Shown: piece by piece, positions 43,775 to 52,372 of the stretch
How positions within the stretch are numbered: the stretch's first letter is position 1
How the letters are laid out: every line of letters starts with the position of its first letter
DNA from: Pelobium manganitolerans
GTDB lineage: Bacteria > Bacteroidota > Bacteroidia > Sphingobacteriales > Sphingobacteriaceae
Reading direction: 5' to 3'
Assembly (NCBI RefSeq): GCF_003609575.1
Contig: NZ_MBTA01000001.1
Span: forward strand, 124,001-188,000
DNA: 64,000 nt
Notes under the pieces: model-generated
Databases searched by the model: none
The model's input: only the letters and a program-made list of their open reading frames with translations
Told to the model about the DNA's origin: nothing
Translations under genes and position numbers: made by a program

Positions 43775-45259
43775 CTATTTTTTAAGTTTGATAAGCAGTT
43801 GGTCTATGGCTTCGTTTATATCGGCCGAAATTTTTAAGAAGTAAATAAGCCCTGTGTACAACAAAGCCATAAGTGCAGAGCGTATGGCAACATCCACAAA
43901 AAAATTATCGACATAAGGTAAATAAACGCCCACTAATAGTACAAAAGCGCTTATCAGCATCACTTTTACAAAGCTAAACCTAAAGGGTTGAAGTTTAAAT
44001 TTTACAAGGAGATAAATCCAATAAAAAAAGTTTAGGGCAAACATGGTGAGCGTATAAGCCAAGGCCGCACCTATAATCCCGAAATTGGGGATAAACAACA
44101 TGTTAAGCAGGGCACAAACAGCAGCAGCCACAATCAGGATGTACATAATTACCCTGTAATTTTTAGAGAAACTGATGATAGCGCCGTTTAAACCGCCTGT
44201 GATATCGCACAAAAAGCCAATAGCCACAACAATAAATACGTAATAAAGCTCGGCGTATTCGGGTTTTTTAAGGATAGTTAAGATGTTGTGCCAGTTGGCA
44301 ATGAGCCCGATAAGCAATAAACAACCGATAATGAACTGCACTAAAGAAGTTTTGCTGTAAATTTTGTTGATGCGTTTTAAATCGTTTTTACTCCAGGCAT
44401 CAGCAATAATCTGATAAGAGGTAGTACTTAAAGCCTTTGCGGGCAAGCTGATGACCACCGCCATAGAAAACAGCGTAAAGTAATAGCCCACTAGGCTTTC
44501 GCTAGTATAAATTTTAAGCATTATGGTGTCGATGTTTTGGATCATGGTGATAGACCCGCCCGCCAACATAGAGTAAACGCCGTATTTCAGGATTTCGGGC
44601 GATTTTTCTTTTACCGGTTGTTGAATGTTTTTGAAACGGATTAAATCCAAATGCTTTAGGTAAAGCAACAGCAGCAGCAATAACAGCGCGTTGGTGCCAA
44701 TGTACCAAAACACAAAATCGCCATAATTAAAAAATTGCAAATACACCAGCAATACGCCTATGGTGGTAAAGCCTTTAAGGGCAACCTCGCGCATAAAAGC
44801 CGGTAAAATATTGTGATAGGTGGTGCGAGAAAAAGTCTCTGCCAAATTATACCACAGCGTAAAAAGCGCAACCGGGATTACCGTGTAATAGTAGCGGCTA
44901 AAGTAAGATGAGCCGTTACTGTCGGATTTTAAATCGATAATGTATTCTTTACCGAAAATATAAAAAGCAGTAACTATCAAAAAACCGATGCTGGTTGCTT
45001 TAAGCACATAAGTTGGGAAGCCGTTGTGCGTGCGGTCATCGCTTTTAAAAAAGGGAAAGTAGCGGGTAATTACGCTCGAAAATCCCAATCCGGCAATTTG
45101 CGTGTACAGCAACGTTACCGAAATAAGCAAGGCAAAAAAGCCAATTTCTTGCGGTGTTAAAATACGCTGAAACAGTACAGTAAGGTTAATAAAACCTAGT
45201 GCTGTACCTATATAAAGCGTGATGCTGTTAAAAAAGCCTTGTTTTTTTAAAAGATTCAA
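43775..45259 (-). CDS. Polysaccharide flippase (Wzx/MATE-like, oligosaccharide export)
   Basis: The 494-residue protein has about 12-14 hydrophobic helices and the polysaccharide-biosynthesis export pattern, for example FFNSITLYIGTALGFINLTV at the N-terminus and AGGSITMIQNIDTIMLKIY near residue 235. It should move lipid-linked glycans across the inner membrane. The only usable start is a TTG at 45259: an in-frame TAA lies 10 bases upstream (45271-45269), and no ATG occurs until well into the protein. The upstream gene stops 1 bp before. Confidence 0.87.
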   Translation of the reverse strand: MNLLKKQGFFNSITLYIGTALGFINLTVLFQRILTPQEIGFFALLISVTLLYTQIAGLGFSSVITRYFPFFKSDDRTHNGFPTYVLKATSIGFLIVTAFYIFGKEYIIDLKSDSNGSSYFSRYYYTVIPVALFTLWYNLAETFSRTTYHNILPAFMREVALKGFTTIGVLLVYLQFFNYGDFVFWYIGTNALLLLLLLLYLKHLDLIRFKNIQQPVKEKSPEILKYGVYSMLAGGSITMIQNIDTIMLKIYTSESLVGYYFTLFSMAVVISLPAKALSTTSYQIIADAWSKNDLKRINKIYSKTSLVQFIIGCLLLIGLIANWHNILTILKKPEYAELYYVFIVVAIGFLCDITGGLNGAIISFSKNYRVIMYILIVAAAVCALLNMLFIPNFGIIGAALAYTLTMFALNFFYWIYLLVKFKLQPFRFSFVKVMLISAFVLLVGVYLPYVDNFFVDVAIRSALMALLYTGLIYFLKISADINEAIDQLLIKLKK

Positions 45260-45260
45260 A

Positions 45261-46433
45261 TCAGGAAGTTAACTGTTTAACAAGTTTAGGATACAAATTT
45301 ACAGGCTGATATGCTCTGGTAACAAATTCGGCTTGCGTTTTCAATGCTTCAAGTTCTGCAGGGTTTTTAATAAAATTGATCAGCACGTCGTTCAAGTTAT
45401 CCCCGTAAGTTAAACAAAAGGGCGCAATATCCGGGTCAAGTTCGTAGGTGTACGGAAATATCCCGGGCTTTCCGGCTTTTATCATGTTAAAAACTACGCC
45501 CGTTTCTTTGGTTTGCCCGTACTTGCTTTGGGTGTTAAGGCTGGCTTTCAAATTTCCCAAGATAATATCTGCCGAATACAAACGTCTGTCGAAACTATCC
45601 TCATCAATAAAAGTGGTGTTGTAAACGAAATCAATACCCAGCAATTCTAATTCCTTGATTTTTGCCAGCAAAGCTTGCGAGTTAGCAGGTATATAACCCA
45701 ATAAATCTATGCAAAGTTTACCTGCAAATTGGGTGTGTTTGTTTTTCAGCATCGCAAACAGCCCGTCATAATCGCGCCGGTGATTATCTACAGATCCGGG
45801 AATACAGACGCGTAATTTGCTATTGTCTTTTGAAAGGTCTTTATAATTTTCGCGCACACTAAAAGGGAATACCACAATTTGCGATGCAGGTAAATAAGCG
45901 CTTAAAAAATGCTTTTGGCTCTGGCTGTAAACAAGTACTTTCTGCTGGTTTTTGTTAATATGAGCCAACATTTTTTGCCGGTGACTATGTTTAGATAAAC
46001 CCTTTAAAAAGTATTTAATTGGCAGATATAAGCGCTGTTTAAGGCTACCAACGTTGTGTTTTAAACGATATTTTAAAAGCTGGAATTGTTTGTTTGGAGC
46101 ATTATCAAACCAAACTTCGGAATTGTGGATGGTGAGCACTAAACTCTTCCAGTTTATAGCAGAAAATTGCTGATGATATTTGGATAATGTATTGATATGC
46201 AACACGTCGTAACCAAATTGATTAATCTGCTTTAGAAAACTTGCGGTGCTTTGCGAAGCCTTTTTTTCGATGATGCTAATCCGGTCTTCATTTTGCAATG
46301 ATTTAAATACGCCGAAAGATGGTAAAGCATAAACTGTTACCTGATTTTTTGAGTCGCACGCATAAGTAAGCGCCAAAGCTTTAACGGCACTATAGTGGTT
46401 TAACTCGCAAATTTCGACAATGGCGATTTTCAA
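45261..46433 (-). CDS. Probable glycosyltransferase (GT4-like)
   Basis: The 390-residue protein has a GT-B-like layout: N-terminal Rossmann half with IHNSEVWFDNAPNKQF and KVLVYSQSQKHFLSAYLP, and a C-terminal half with LRVCIPGSVDNHRRDYDG and the acidic region YGQTKETGVVFNMIKAGKPG. Classical GT4 EX7E is not evident, so the assignment rests on fold pattern and context. It begins at a TTG (46433) that overlaps the FkbM stop as TTGA. It should add a sugar to the surface glycan built by this cluster. Confidence 0.7.
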   Translation of the reverse strand: MKIAIVEICELNHYSAVKALALTYACDSKNQVTVYALPSFGVFKSLQNEDRISIIEKKASQSTASFLKQINQFGYDVLHINTLSKYHQQFSAINWKSLVLTIHNSEVWFDNAPNKQFQLLKYRLKHNVGSLKQRLYLPIKYFLKGLSKHSHRQKMLAHINKNQQKVLVYSQSQKHFLSAYLPASQIVVFPFSVRENYKDLSKDNSKLRVCIPGSVDNHRRDYDGLFAMLKNKHTQFAGKLCIDLLGYIPANSQALLAKIKELELLGIDFVYNTTFIDEDSFDRRLYSADIILGNLKASLNTQSKYGQTKETGVVFNMIKAGKPGIFPYTYELDPDIAPFCLTYGDNLNDVLINFIKNPAELEALKTQAEFVTRAYQPVNLYPKLVKQLTS

Positions 46434-47128
46434 AGCTGGTTTTTATTAACGAAAAAAGATTCTGCATAAATGATGCTGCCGTCTTCTTTGCTTTTTGTTT
46501 GGGTATAATTGCCTTTAAACTCGAAGCCTAAGCCAACCAACATTTGATAAATGCCGTCAAAAAGCAACTGGCCTTCGTAAAGCTCCACAAAAGAGGTTTC
46601 TATTAATACGCAATCTGCTTTCTTAAATGTTTCGGCGCCGCCTTTTATCACTTTATCTTCAAAACCTTGCACATCTACCTTAATCATAAACTTTCCTTTA
46701 ATGGGCAGCTCAGCGAAAAGCAGGTCCAGCGTTTTAACGGTGATGCTTTCGGTTTCTACAAAATTTGTTCCGGCAAAAACTTCGTTGTGGAGCTTTGTCA
46801 TAGGCAACAAAGAGGAGCTTGGCGAATGCGCACTGATGTTAATCTCTTGCATTTCATCGGTCTCGCCCAAAGCGCAATTGTACGTTTTGATGTTTAAAGA
46901 CGCGGTATTCTGCAACAGCTGGTTATAGCATTTTTTAATAGGTTCAAAAGAAATAATATTGGCCTGTGGCAATATCTTGTGTATAAGGTTGGCAAACTGC
47001 CCTGTGTTGGCACCCACATCCAATACTGTTTTGATGTTGCGCTGTTGTAGCCACAGGTTATTATCGGGCCTAACTAGTTTTACGATAAGCCCCATTTTAT
47101 AAAAAATATCTTGGATAAATTTGATCAT
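46430..47128 (-). CDS. FkbM-family SAM-dependent methyltransferase
   Basis: The 232-residue protein has SAM motif I as VLDVGANTGQFANLI, the FkbM block IISFEPIKKCYNQLL, and IKVDVQGFEDKVIKGG typical of the family. These enzymes often methylate sugars in surface polysaccharides. It is the first gene of the 47128-42861 cluster, and overlaps the next gene by 4 bases. Target position is unknown. Confidence 0.88.
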   Translation of the reverse strand: MIKFIQDIFYKMGLIVKLVRPDNNLWLQQRNIKTVLDVGANTGQFANLIHKILPQANIISFEPIKKCYNQLLQNTASLNIKTYNCALGETDEMQEINISAHSPSSSLLPMTKLHNEVFAGTNFVETESITVKTLDLLFAELPIKGKFMIKVDVQGFEDKVIKGGAETFKKADCVLIETSFVELYEGQLLFDGIYQMLVGLGFEFKGNYTQTKSKEDGSIIYAESFFVNKNQL

Positions 47129-47211
47129 GCGTTTTTGTGAAGTACGTAAGTTTTGAAAGGCTAAATTTACAATTAGCTAAGCAATTTATAATATAGCCAA
47201 CAGGTATATTA

Positions 47212-47958
47212 TCACTCCCCAATCGGTTTTAAATCGCTTAAATCTTGCGCATCCGCAGAGAGCATAAACTTTTGATAGGCCATTTTAATATAGCTTGCCA
47301 AAACATAGTCGTTAGCTTTCATCACAAAATCGTAAGTGGGGCGGTAATTGAGCATAAAAATTAATAACCTGTCGCCTTTTAAGCCGGTAATCCTCTGTAC
47401 CAAAGTTTTGTTGAAAATCTGGTCGATCATGTTGTTTTGGTAATCGCGCTCCATTACTTCCATCAGGCGCCTGGCATTTTTGCCTTCTTTGCTAAAAGCA
47501 CTCCATATCGCGTCAATACTTAAGCCCACGCCGCCGCTTTGTCCGATAGCCAATAGGTCTTGATTGTTGCCCAGTCTAACGGCTTGGTTAAATGCTTTCT
47601 TAGCCTGCTCGTAACGTTCTTTAGCACTTAAAAGCGAATCTTTAACGGTAACCTGCGGTAAAGGAATAGCCAAACGTTTGAGGTAAAAGATGATAACACC
47701 TTGGTTACCTACCTTTACGGTATCGCTGCGGTAATTTTCTAAACGGGCAAGCAATAAATCGCCTTTACGCGCCACCAGCGAGAACTCTCCTTTGCTGTTG
47801 TTGTAAATGGTTTCCTGGCTGCGCAAATTGCTGATGCGTACGCGCGCTAAACGCTGTTTGGTGTCTTTATCAAACACCAATCCCGTAAAGGTTTCTTGTT
47901 GCCCAAATACATTTAGGCAAGCAAAAAAGAACAAAAATGTGCAAATAAAGGACCGCAA
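47212..47958 (-). CDS. Exported protein with carboxypeptidase-like regulatory domain
   Basis: The 248-residue protein has a signal peptide (FICTFLFFFACLNVFGQ) followed by a CarboxypepD_reg-like beta domain (FTGLVFDKDTKQRLARVRIS, about 22-95) and a helical C-terminus of unknown function. It starts at a TTG (47958) 3 bp after the stop of the glucosaminidase gene, so the two are coupled. A periplasmic or surface role in the envelope is likely; nothing more specific can be said. Confidence 0.75.
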   Translation of the reverse strand: MRSFICTFLFFFACLNVFGQQETFTGLVFDKDTKQRLARVRISNLRSQETIYNNSKGEFSLVARKGDLLLARLENYRSDTVKVGNQGVIIFYLKRLAIPLPQVTVKDSLLSAKERYEQAKKAFNQAVRLGNNQDLLAIGQSGGVGLSIDAIWSAFSKEGKNARRLMEVMERDYQNNMIDQIFNKTLVQRITGLKGDRLLIFMLNYRPTYDFVMKANDYVLASYIKMAYQKFMLSADAQDLSDLKPIGE

Positions 47959-47961
47959 AGG

Positions 47962-48786
47962 TTATTTTTTAACTTTCAAAGCCTGACCAATTTTTATCGT
48001 ATCGTCAGTCATATCGTTTAAAGCTTTTAGCTCATCAACAGTTAGTCCAAAACGTTTAGAAATGTTATAAAGTGTATCTCCTTGTTGCACAATATAATTA
48101 TCGCCGGCAATAATTGGGGCTACATCTTTTGGGCGGTCTTTTTTTGCCTCATTGGGGATGTTTTTGTTGATGTCTGCCAGGACCTTGTCTTCACGCTGTA
48201 TTTTCTCGTATTTCCCTTCCGGGCGATCGTAGCGGTCTAAACCGTAGCGTTCAATCAAACTGATCAATAGCTCCGGATAGCGCGGATTAGTGGCATAGCC
48301 GGCCTGCTTTAATCCTACCGCCCAGCCTTTGTAGTCGTTTTTATCCAGCTCAAACAAAAAAGCATAGCGCTTGCGTTTTAAAAATTCCGAATGGTCGCGA
48401 AAGCTTTCCTCGGGATTTTTATACACCCGGAAACAATCATCTTTTTGGTCGTCGTCTTTATAGTAGCCTTTACCCTTCCAATCGCTGGTGCATTTAATGC
48501 CAAAATGGTTGTTGGCGTATTTAGCTAAATCACTTTTGCCGGTGCCAGACTCTAAAATGGCCTGCGCCAATGTGATGCTGGCCGGTATGCCATATTGGTT
48601 CATTTCCTTTACGGCGATGGTTTTAAACCTTTCTATATAAGAGGCAACTGTGTAATTGGTATAATTGCCAGATGTTTGTTTATTAGCGCTTTTTTCAATT
48701 TGCCGGTTTTGCTGATGGAAGTTTTTTTTAGACGAACAAGAGGCCAAAAAAGCCAGACCCAATAATCCGCATAGCAGTTTTTTCAT
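47962..48786 (-). CDS. Glucosaminidase-LysM lipoprotein
   Basis: The 274-residue protein has a lipoprotein signal (MKKLLCGLLGLAFLASC), a GH73-type N-acetylglucosaminidase domain (about 45-180; ITLAQAILESGTGKSDLAKY contains the catalytic Glu, NNHFGIKC is typical of the FlgJ/glucosaminidase family) and a C-terminal LysM (YIVQQGDTLYNISKRFGLTV). It should trim peptidoglycan at the outer-membrane inner face or cell surface. It is followed at once by the CarboxypepD_reg protein. Confidence 0.92.
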   Translation of the reverse strand: MKKLLCGLLGLAFLASCSSKKNFHQQNRQIEKSANKQTSGNYTNYTVASYIERFKTIAVKEMNQYGIPASITLAQAILESGTGKSDLAKYANNHFGIKCTSDWKGKGYYKDDDQKDDCFRVYKNPEESFRDHSEFLKRKRYAFLFELDKNDYKGWAVGLKQAGYATNPRYPELLISLIERYGLDRYDRPEGKYEKIQREDKVLADINKNIPNEAKKDRPKDVAPIIAGDNYIVQQGDTLYNISKRFGLTVDELKALNDMTDDTIKIGQALKVKK

Positions 48787-48794
48787 CTCGATAT

Positions 48795-49430
48795 TTATTT
48801 TTTTCTAACCACAAATAGTCCGTCGCGCACAGGTAAAATCAATTTATCCACACGTTCATCGGCCACCACACGCTCGTTAAAAGTATGGATATTCGCCGTG
48901 TCTTTGTCGTTAATCTTTGTTAAAACTTTACCGCTCCATAAAACATTGTCGGTAATAATCATTCCGCCGCTCCGCACTTTATCAAATACCAGGTTGTAGT
49001 AATTTTCGTTGTTCTTTTTATCTGCATCAATAAAAACCAGATCGAAAACCTCGTTTAAAGTAGGGATAATATCCATCGCGTTGCCTATGCGATAATCTAT
49101 CTGGCTATCATAATCCGAACTTGCAAAATACCCGCGCACGCGTTCTTCCAGCTCCTCGTTAATATCTAGGGTGATAATTTTACCTTCTTTTTGTAAACCC
49201 TCTGCAAAGCATAAAGTGGCATAACCGGTAAAAGTGCCGATCTCCAAAATTCGCGTTGGCGCCATAATTTTAGAGAGCATGCTTAAAACCCGCCCTTGTA
49301 CATGGCCAGAGAGCATCCTAGGCATTAGTACTTCTAGCTGCGTTTCCCTATCAATTTTCTTCAACAGTTCCGGTTCTGGGTCGCAAAAAGCTTGTAGATA
49401 AGCCGTTAAGTCATTTTCTGCAAAACTCAT
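48795..49430 (-). CDS. SAM-dependent O-methyltransferase (COMT-like)
   Basis: The 211-residue protein matches the small cation-dependent O-methyltransferase family: ILEIGTFTGYATLCFAEGL is SAM motif I, IITLDINEELEERV follows, and FDLVFIDADKKNNENYYNL holds the metal-binding Asp residues; MIITDNVLWSGKV completes the site. The acceptor is unknown. TAACTTTG ends 4 bp before its ATG, which would make a leaderless transcript. It is divergent from the ClC gene. Confidence 0.9.
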   Translation of the reverse strand: MSFAENDLTAYLQAFCDPEPELLKKIDRETQLEVLMPRMLSGHVQGRVLSMLSKIMAPTRILEIGTFTGYATLCFAEGLQKEGKIITLDINEELEERVRGYFASSDYDSQIDYRIGNAMDIIPTLNEVFDLVFIDADKKNNENYYNLVFDKVRSGGMIITDNVLWSGKVLTKINDKDTANIHTFNERVVADERVDKLILPVRDGLFVVRKK

Positions 49431-49497
49431 GGCGCAAAGTTAAAAATAAGGTGCGGAAACTGTTAAATTGCTTCGGCGCAGTTTTTTTATAAATTTC

Positions 49498-49505
49498 TAT
49501 TTTTG
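49498..49505 (+). promoter_or_regulatory. -7 box of the ClC gene
   Basis: TATTTTTG fits TAnnTTTG and ends 17 bp before the TTG start at 49523. Its position supports the TTG as the true start. No clear -33 box is present. Confidence 0.45.
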
Positions 49506-49522
49506 TACAAAGCCTCAAAAAC

Positions 49523-50902
49523 TTGAAAAATCAACAGCAAAGTCCGCTTTCCGAGAAATTCCAAATCGTGAAATACGTTTTAAAGTGGCTTTTATTGAGT
49601 TTCCCCCTGGGTTTGGCGGTAGGCAGCATGGTTGCCTTGTTCTTATGGTTGCTCACCAGTTCTATCTTTTTCCGTTTTTCGCACCCTTATCTGCTGTATT
49701 TTTTGCCTCTGGCGGGGCTAGCCATCCATTTTATGTACAAGCTTTGGGGCAAAACATCAGAAAAAGGGAATAATTTGATTATGGACGAAATCCATAAGCC
49801 TGGTGGCGGGGTGCCTCCGCAAATGGGACCCTTGGTGCTTTTTACCACGGTAGTAACGCATTTATTTGGTGGATCTGCCGGCAGAGAGGGCACTGCGGTA
49901 CAAATAGGTGGCAGTTTGGCCCAACTGCTGGCAAAAATATTTAAACTTTCGCAGGCAGATGTGAAAACCTTACTCATGGCCGGTGTTGCCGCCGGTTTTG
50001 GAGCCGTTTTTGGCACGCCTTTAACAGGTGCCGTTTTTGCCATTGAGGTTTTGGCATTGGGCAAAATGAAGTACGATGCCATAATCCCTTGTCTTTTTGC
50101 CAGCATTGTAGGCGATTTTACCGTGAGCGCATGGGGATTAAACCATACCCACTACCGTATAGATTTTGTAGAAAACACCAACTTCTTTTTATCTAATTAT
50201 TTGCATTGGGATATTTTGCTCATCGGTAAAATTTTAATTGCTTCGATAGCTTTTGGTTTGGCGAGCTATTTATTTGCCGTTTTGGTGCACCGCATTAAAA
50301 ATTTGTTTGGCAGTGTTTTTAAAACGCTTTGGCTGATTCCTTTTTTCGGTGGCGTGGCGATTATCCTATTGACGTTTTTGGCAGGCAAACCCGATTATTT
50401 AAGTTTAGGCGTAAACCCCGAATACGACGGCGCGGTGACTTTGGTTTCTGCCTTTAAGGAAGGCGGGGCAGATGCTTTTAGCTGGTTATGGAAAACCTTT
50501 TTTACCGCTGTTACCTTGGGCACAGGCTTTAAAGGCGGAGAAGTTACGCCTTTATTTTACATTGGCGCCACTCTGGGCAACAGCCTAGCCACTTTGATGG
50601 ATGCCCCGGTAGCCCTGTTTGCCGCTTTGGGTTTTATTGGCGTGTTCGCCGGCGCTACCAATACGCCCTTAGCCTGCACTTTTATGGGAGTCGAGCTGTT
50701 TGGCGGGCATTACGTGCTATTTTTCGCCATTGCCTGTTTTGTGGCCTATTTTTGCAGTGGGCACTCGGGCATTTACAGCTCGCAACGTGTGGGCGTACCT
50801 AAGTTGGCACAGTCTGCACATTTGCAAAACCGCACCTTAAAGGAAGTTGATGAAGCGAAGCAAGGCTATTTGAAAAAGAAGCTGGGCAAGTACAAATTTT
50901 AG
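49523..50902 (+). CDS. ClC-family anion transporter, CLC-F-like
   Basis: The 459-residue protein has the ClC fold with a gating-glutamate motif read as GGSAGREGTAVQIGGS near residue 115 and FGTPLTGAVFAIE near 160. The usual central-serine motif GSGIP is replaced by GNNLIMDEIH near residue 80. GREGT and the loss of GSGIP are features I associate with the fluoride/proton antiporter clade (CLC-F) rather than chloride exchangers, but this is from memory. The start is TTG, since the first ATG would remove most of helix one. No fluoride riboswitch is visible upstream. Confidence 0.88.
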   Translation: MKNQQQSPLSEKFQIVKYVLKWLLLSFPLGLAVGSMVALFLWLLTSSIFFRFSHPYLLYFLPLAGLAIHFMYKLWGKTSEKGNNLIMDEIHKPGGGVPPQMGPLVLFTTVVTHLFGGSAGREGTAVQIGGSLAQLLAKIFKLSQADVKTLLMAGVAAGFGAVFGTPLTGAVFAIEVLALGKMKYDAIIPCLFASIVGDFTVSAWGLNHTHYRIDFVENTNFFLSNYLHWDILLIGKILIASIAFGLASYLFAVLVHRIKNLFGSVFKTLWLIPFFGGVAIILLTFLAGKPDYLSLGVNPEYDGAVTLVSAFKEGGADAFSWLWKTFFTAVTLGTGFKGGEVTPLFYIGATLGNSLATLMDAPVALFAALGFIGVFAGATNTPLACTFMGVELFGGHYVLFFAIACFVAYFCSGHSGIYSSQRVGVPKLAQSAHLQNRTLKEVDEAKQGYLKKKLGKYKF

Positions 50903-50972
50903 GGACAACCTGGGTTTGATTGCTTCTGTAGGCGATCATCATTATCGGATATTGAAAAGCGATTAATTGTTT

Positions 50973-51083
50973 CGGGCTTTAGCCCGATGTACGGTAGTGC
51001 TCATACCGCTTTAGCCGAATTTTACCGGGTTTTGGCTAAAGCCGTATATATAATCTCCTAAAAAAAAACGGGGCTAAAGCCCG
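50973..51083. repeat. REP-like palindrome cluster with GGCTTTAGCC cores
   Basis: Three hairpins share the core GGCTTTAGCC/GGCTAAAGCC: CGGGCTTTAGCCCG at 50973-50986, a large imperfect stem (51003-51016 with 51034-51047, one mismatch), and CGGGGCTAAAGCCCG at 51069-51083. The first and third are also inverted copies of each other, so the block can fold as a three-way structure. It stands in the gap between the convergent ClC and ilvE genes. Such GC-rich palindromes are typical dispersed repeats. Confidence 0.75.
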
Positions 51084-51116
51084 TTCCTATTTAAATCAAA
51101 CAAGCTTAGTAAAAAC

Positions 51117-51156
51117 AAAAACGGCCGTCTCTGTATAAAAAGACGACCGTTTTTTT
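51117..51156. terminator. Bidirectional terminator between ClC and ilvE genes
   Basis: AAAAACGG-C-CGTCT (51117-51130) pairs with AGACG-A-CCGTTTTT (51141-51154) with one mismatch; T-runs follow on both strands. It ends ilvE (stop 16 bp away) and can end ClC transcription from the other side. Confidence 0.8.
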
Positions 51157-51172
51157 GCGATTTGTTTTCGCT

Positions 51173-52237
51173 TTAAATCATATAATTCCAGCCGCGGGTA
51201 TCTTCCACTCGGCCGTATTTAATGTCGTCTAAAGCTTTGCGCATTTTGTTGGCAAATTCGCTTTTTGATGGATCGGGCAATACGTAGGTTTTGCCATTAT
51301 GGTACATTTCTGCAACAGAGGCAATGGTGGCTGCGGTTCCTGCGCCAAAGGCATCGGTACAGGTGCCATTTTCAATAGCTTCTAAAACTTCGGCTACGGC
51401 TACTCTCCGTTCTTCTACCTCCATGCCCCAACTTTTAGCAAGGGTAATAATGCTATCGCGGGTAACGCCGTCTAAAATAGTGTCGCGGGTGGATGGGGTC
51501 ACCAATTTTCCGTTAATCACAAACATCGCGTTAGCAGCTCCCATTTCTTCCACATACTCATGGGTTTTAGCATCTGTCCATAATATCTGGTCAAAACCTT
51601 TTTCTGAGGCCTTTTTGCCCGGGAAGAGTGAACCTGCATAATTTCCGGCAGCTTTTGCATAACCGAAACCGCCTTCCGCAGAACGGGTGTATTCTGTTTC
51701 TATCTTAACGTTTAGGTTTTTAGAGAAATAAGCGCCAGTTGGGCAAACCAAAACCATAAATTTATAGGTGGTAGACGGTGCTACGCCTAAATACGGGTCG
51801 GTAGCAAACATAAACGGGCGGATGTACATGGTATATCCTTCTTTGCTTGGCACCCAATCGCGGTCAATATCAACCAGTTTTGCAATACTTTCGATAAACA
51901 TTTCTTCTGGCAACGTTGGCATACACATGCGCTCTGCCGAGATATTGAAACGTTTGGCGTTTTTATCCGGACGGAAAACGGAAATTTTACCGTCATCATG
52001 GCGGTAGGCTTTTAATCCTTCAAAAAATGTTTGTCCATAATGTAAAGCAGAAATGGCCGGACTTAAGCTAATATCGCCAAAAGGGACTATCTCAAAGTCT
52101 TTCCAGGCTCCATCTGCATAAGTGCCGATGAGCATGTGGTCCGAAAATGTTTTACCAAAAGGCAGATTTTCAAAATCTACGTTTGGGAGCTTTGAGTGAG
52201 CTGCTTTTGTAACTTTGATAGCTAATTTGTCTGACAT
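51173..52237 (-). CDS. ilvE: Branched-chain amino acid aminotransferase
   Basis: The 354-residue PLP class IV enzyme transaminates leucine, isoleucine and valine with 2-oxoglutarate. The PLP lysine is in YAKAAGNYAGSLFPGKKA near residue 196; HYGQTFFEGLKAYRHDDG, YIRPFMFATD and EMGAANAMFVING are characteristic of the BCAT-type (eukaryote-like) subfamily, and FGAGTAATIASV binds the cofactor phosphate. Length fits this subfamily rather than the shorter E. coli IlvE. It is a single-gene unit. Confidence 0.95.
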   Translation of the reverse strand: MSDKLAIKVTKAAHSKLPNVDFENLPFGKTFSDHMLIGTYADGAWKDFEIVPFGDISLSPAISALHYGQTFFEGLKAYRHDDGKISVFRPDKNAKRFNISAERMCMPTLPEEMFIESIAKLVDIDRDWVPSKEGYTMYIRPFMFATDPYLGVAPSTTYKFMVLVCPTGAYFSKNLNVKIETEYTRSAEGGFGYAKAAGNYAGSLFPGKKASEKGFDQILWTDAKTHEYVEEMGAANAMFVINGKLVTPSTRDTILDGVTRDSIITLAKSWGMEVEERRVAVAEVLEAIENGTCTDAFGAGTAATIASVAEMYHNGKTYVLPDPSKSEFANKMRKALDDIKYGRVEDTRGWNYMI

Positions 52238-52372
52238 GACTGTATAATATAAGGGCGGGCAATTTACAAAAATGTTACCTGAAGAACAAAGCGTAAGCCC
52301 CGGCGCAAGAAATTAAATTTGGCAAGAATTAGCTTCCGAAATCTTTGTTCTTTTATCCTTAATCTTTACTCG

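Noticed and set aside
49451-49487. Hairpin with T-run on the plus strand upstream of the ClC gene, with an inner GC-TTCG-GC loop
   Set aside because: No plus-strand gene ends before it, and the expected ClC transcript starts after it, so a terminator or leader role is unsupported.
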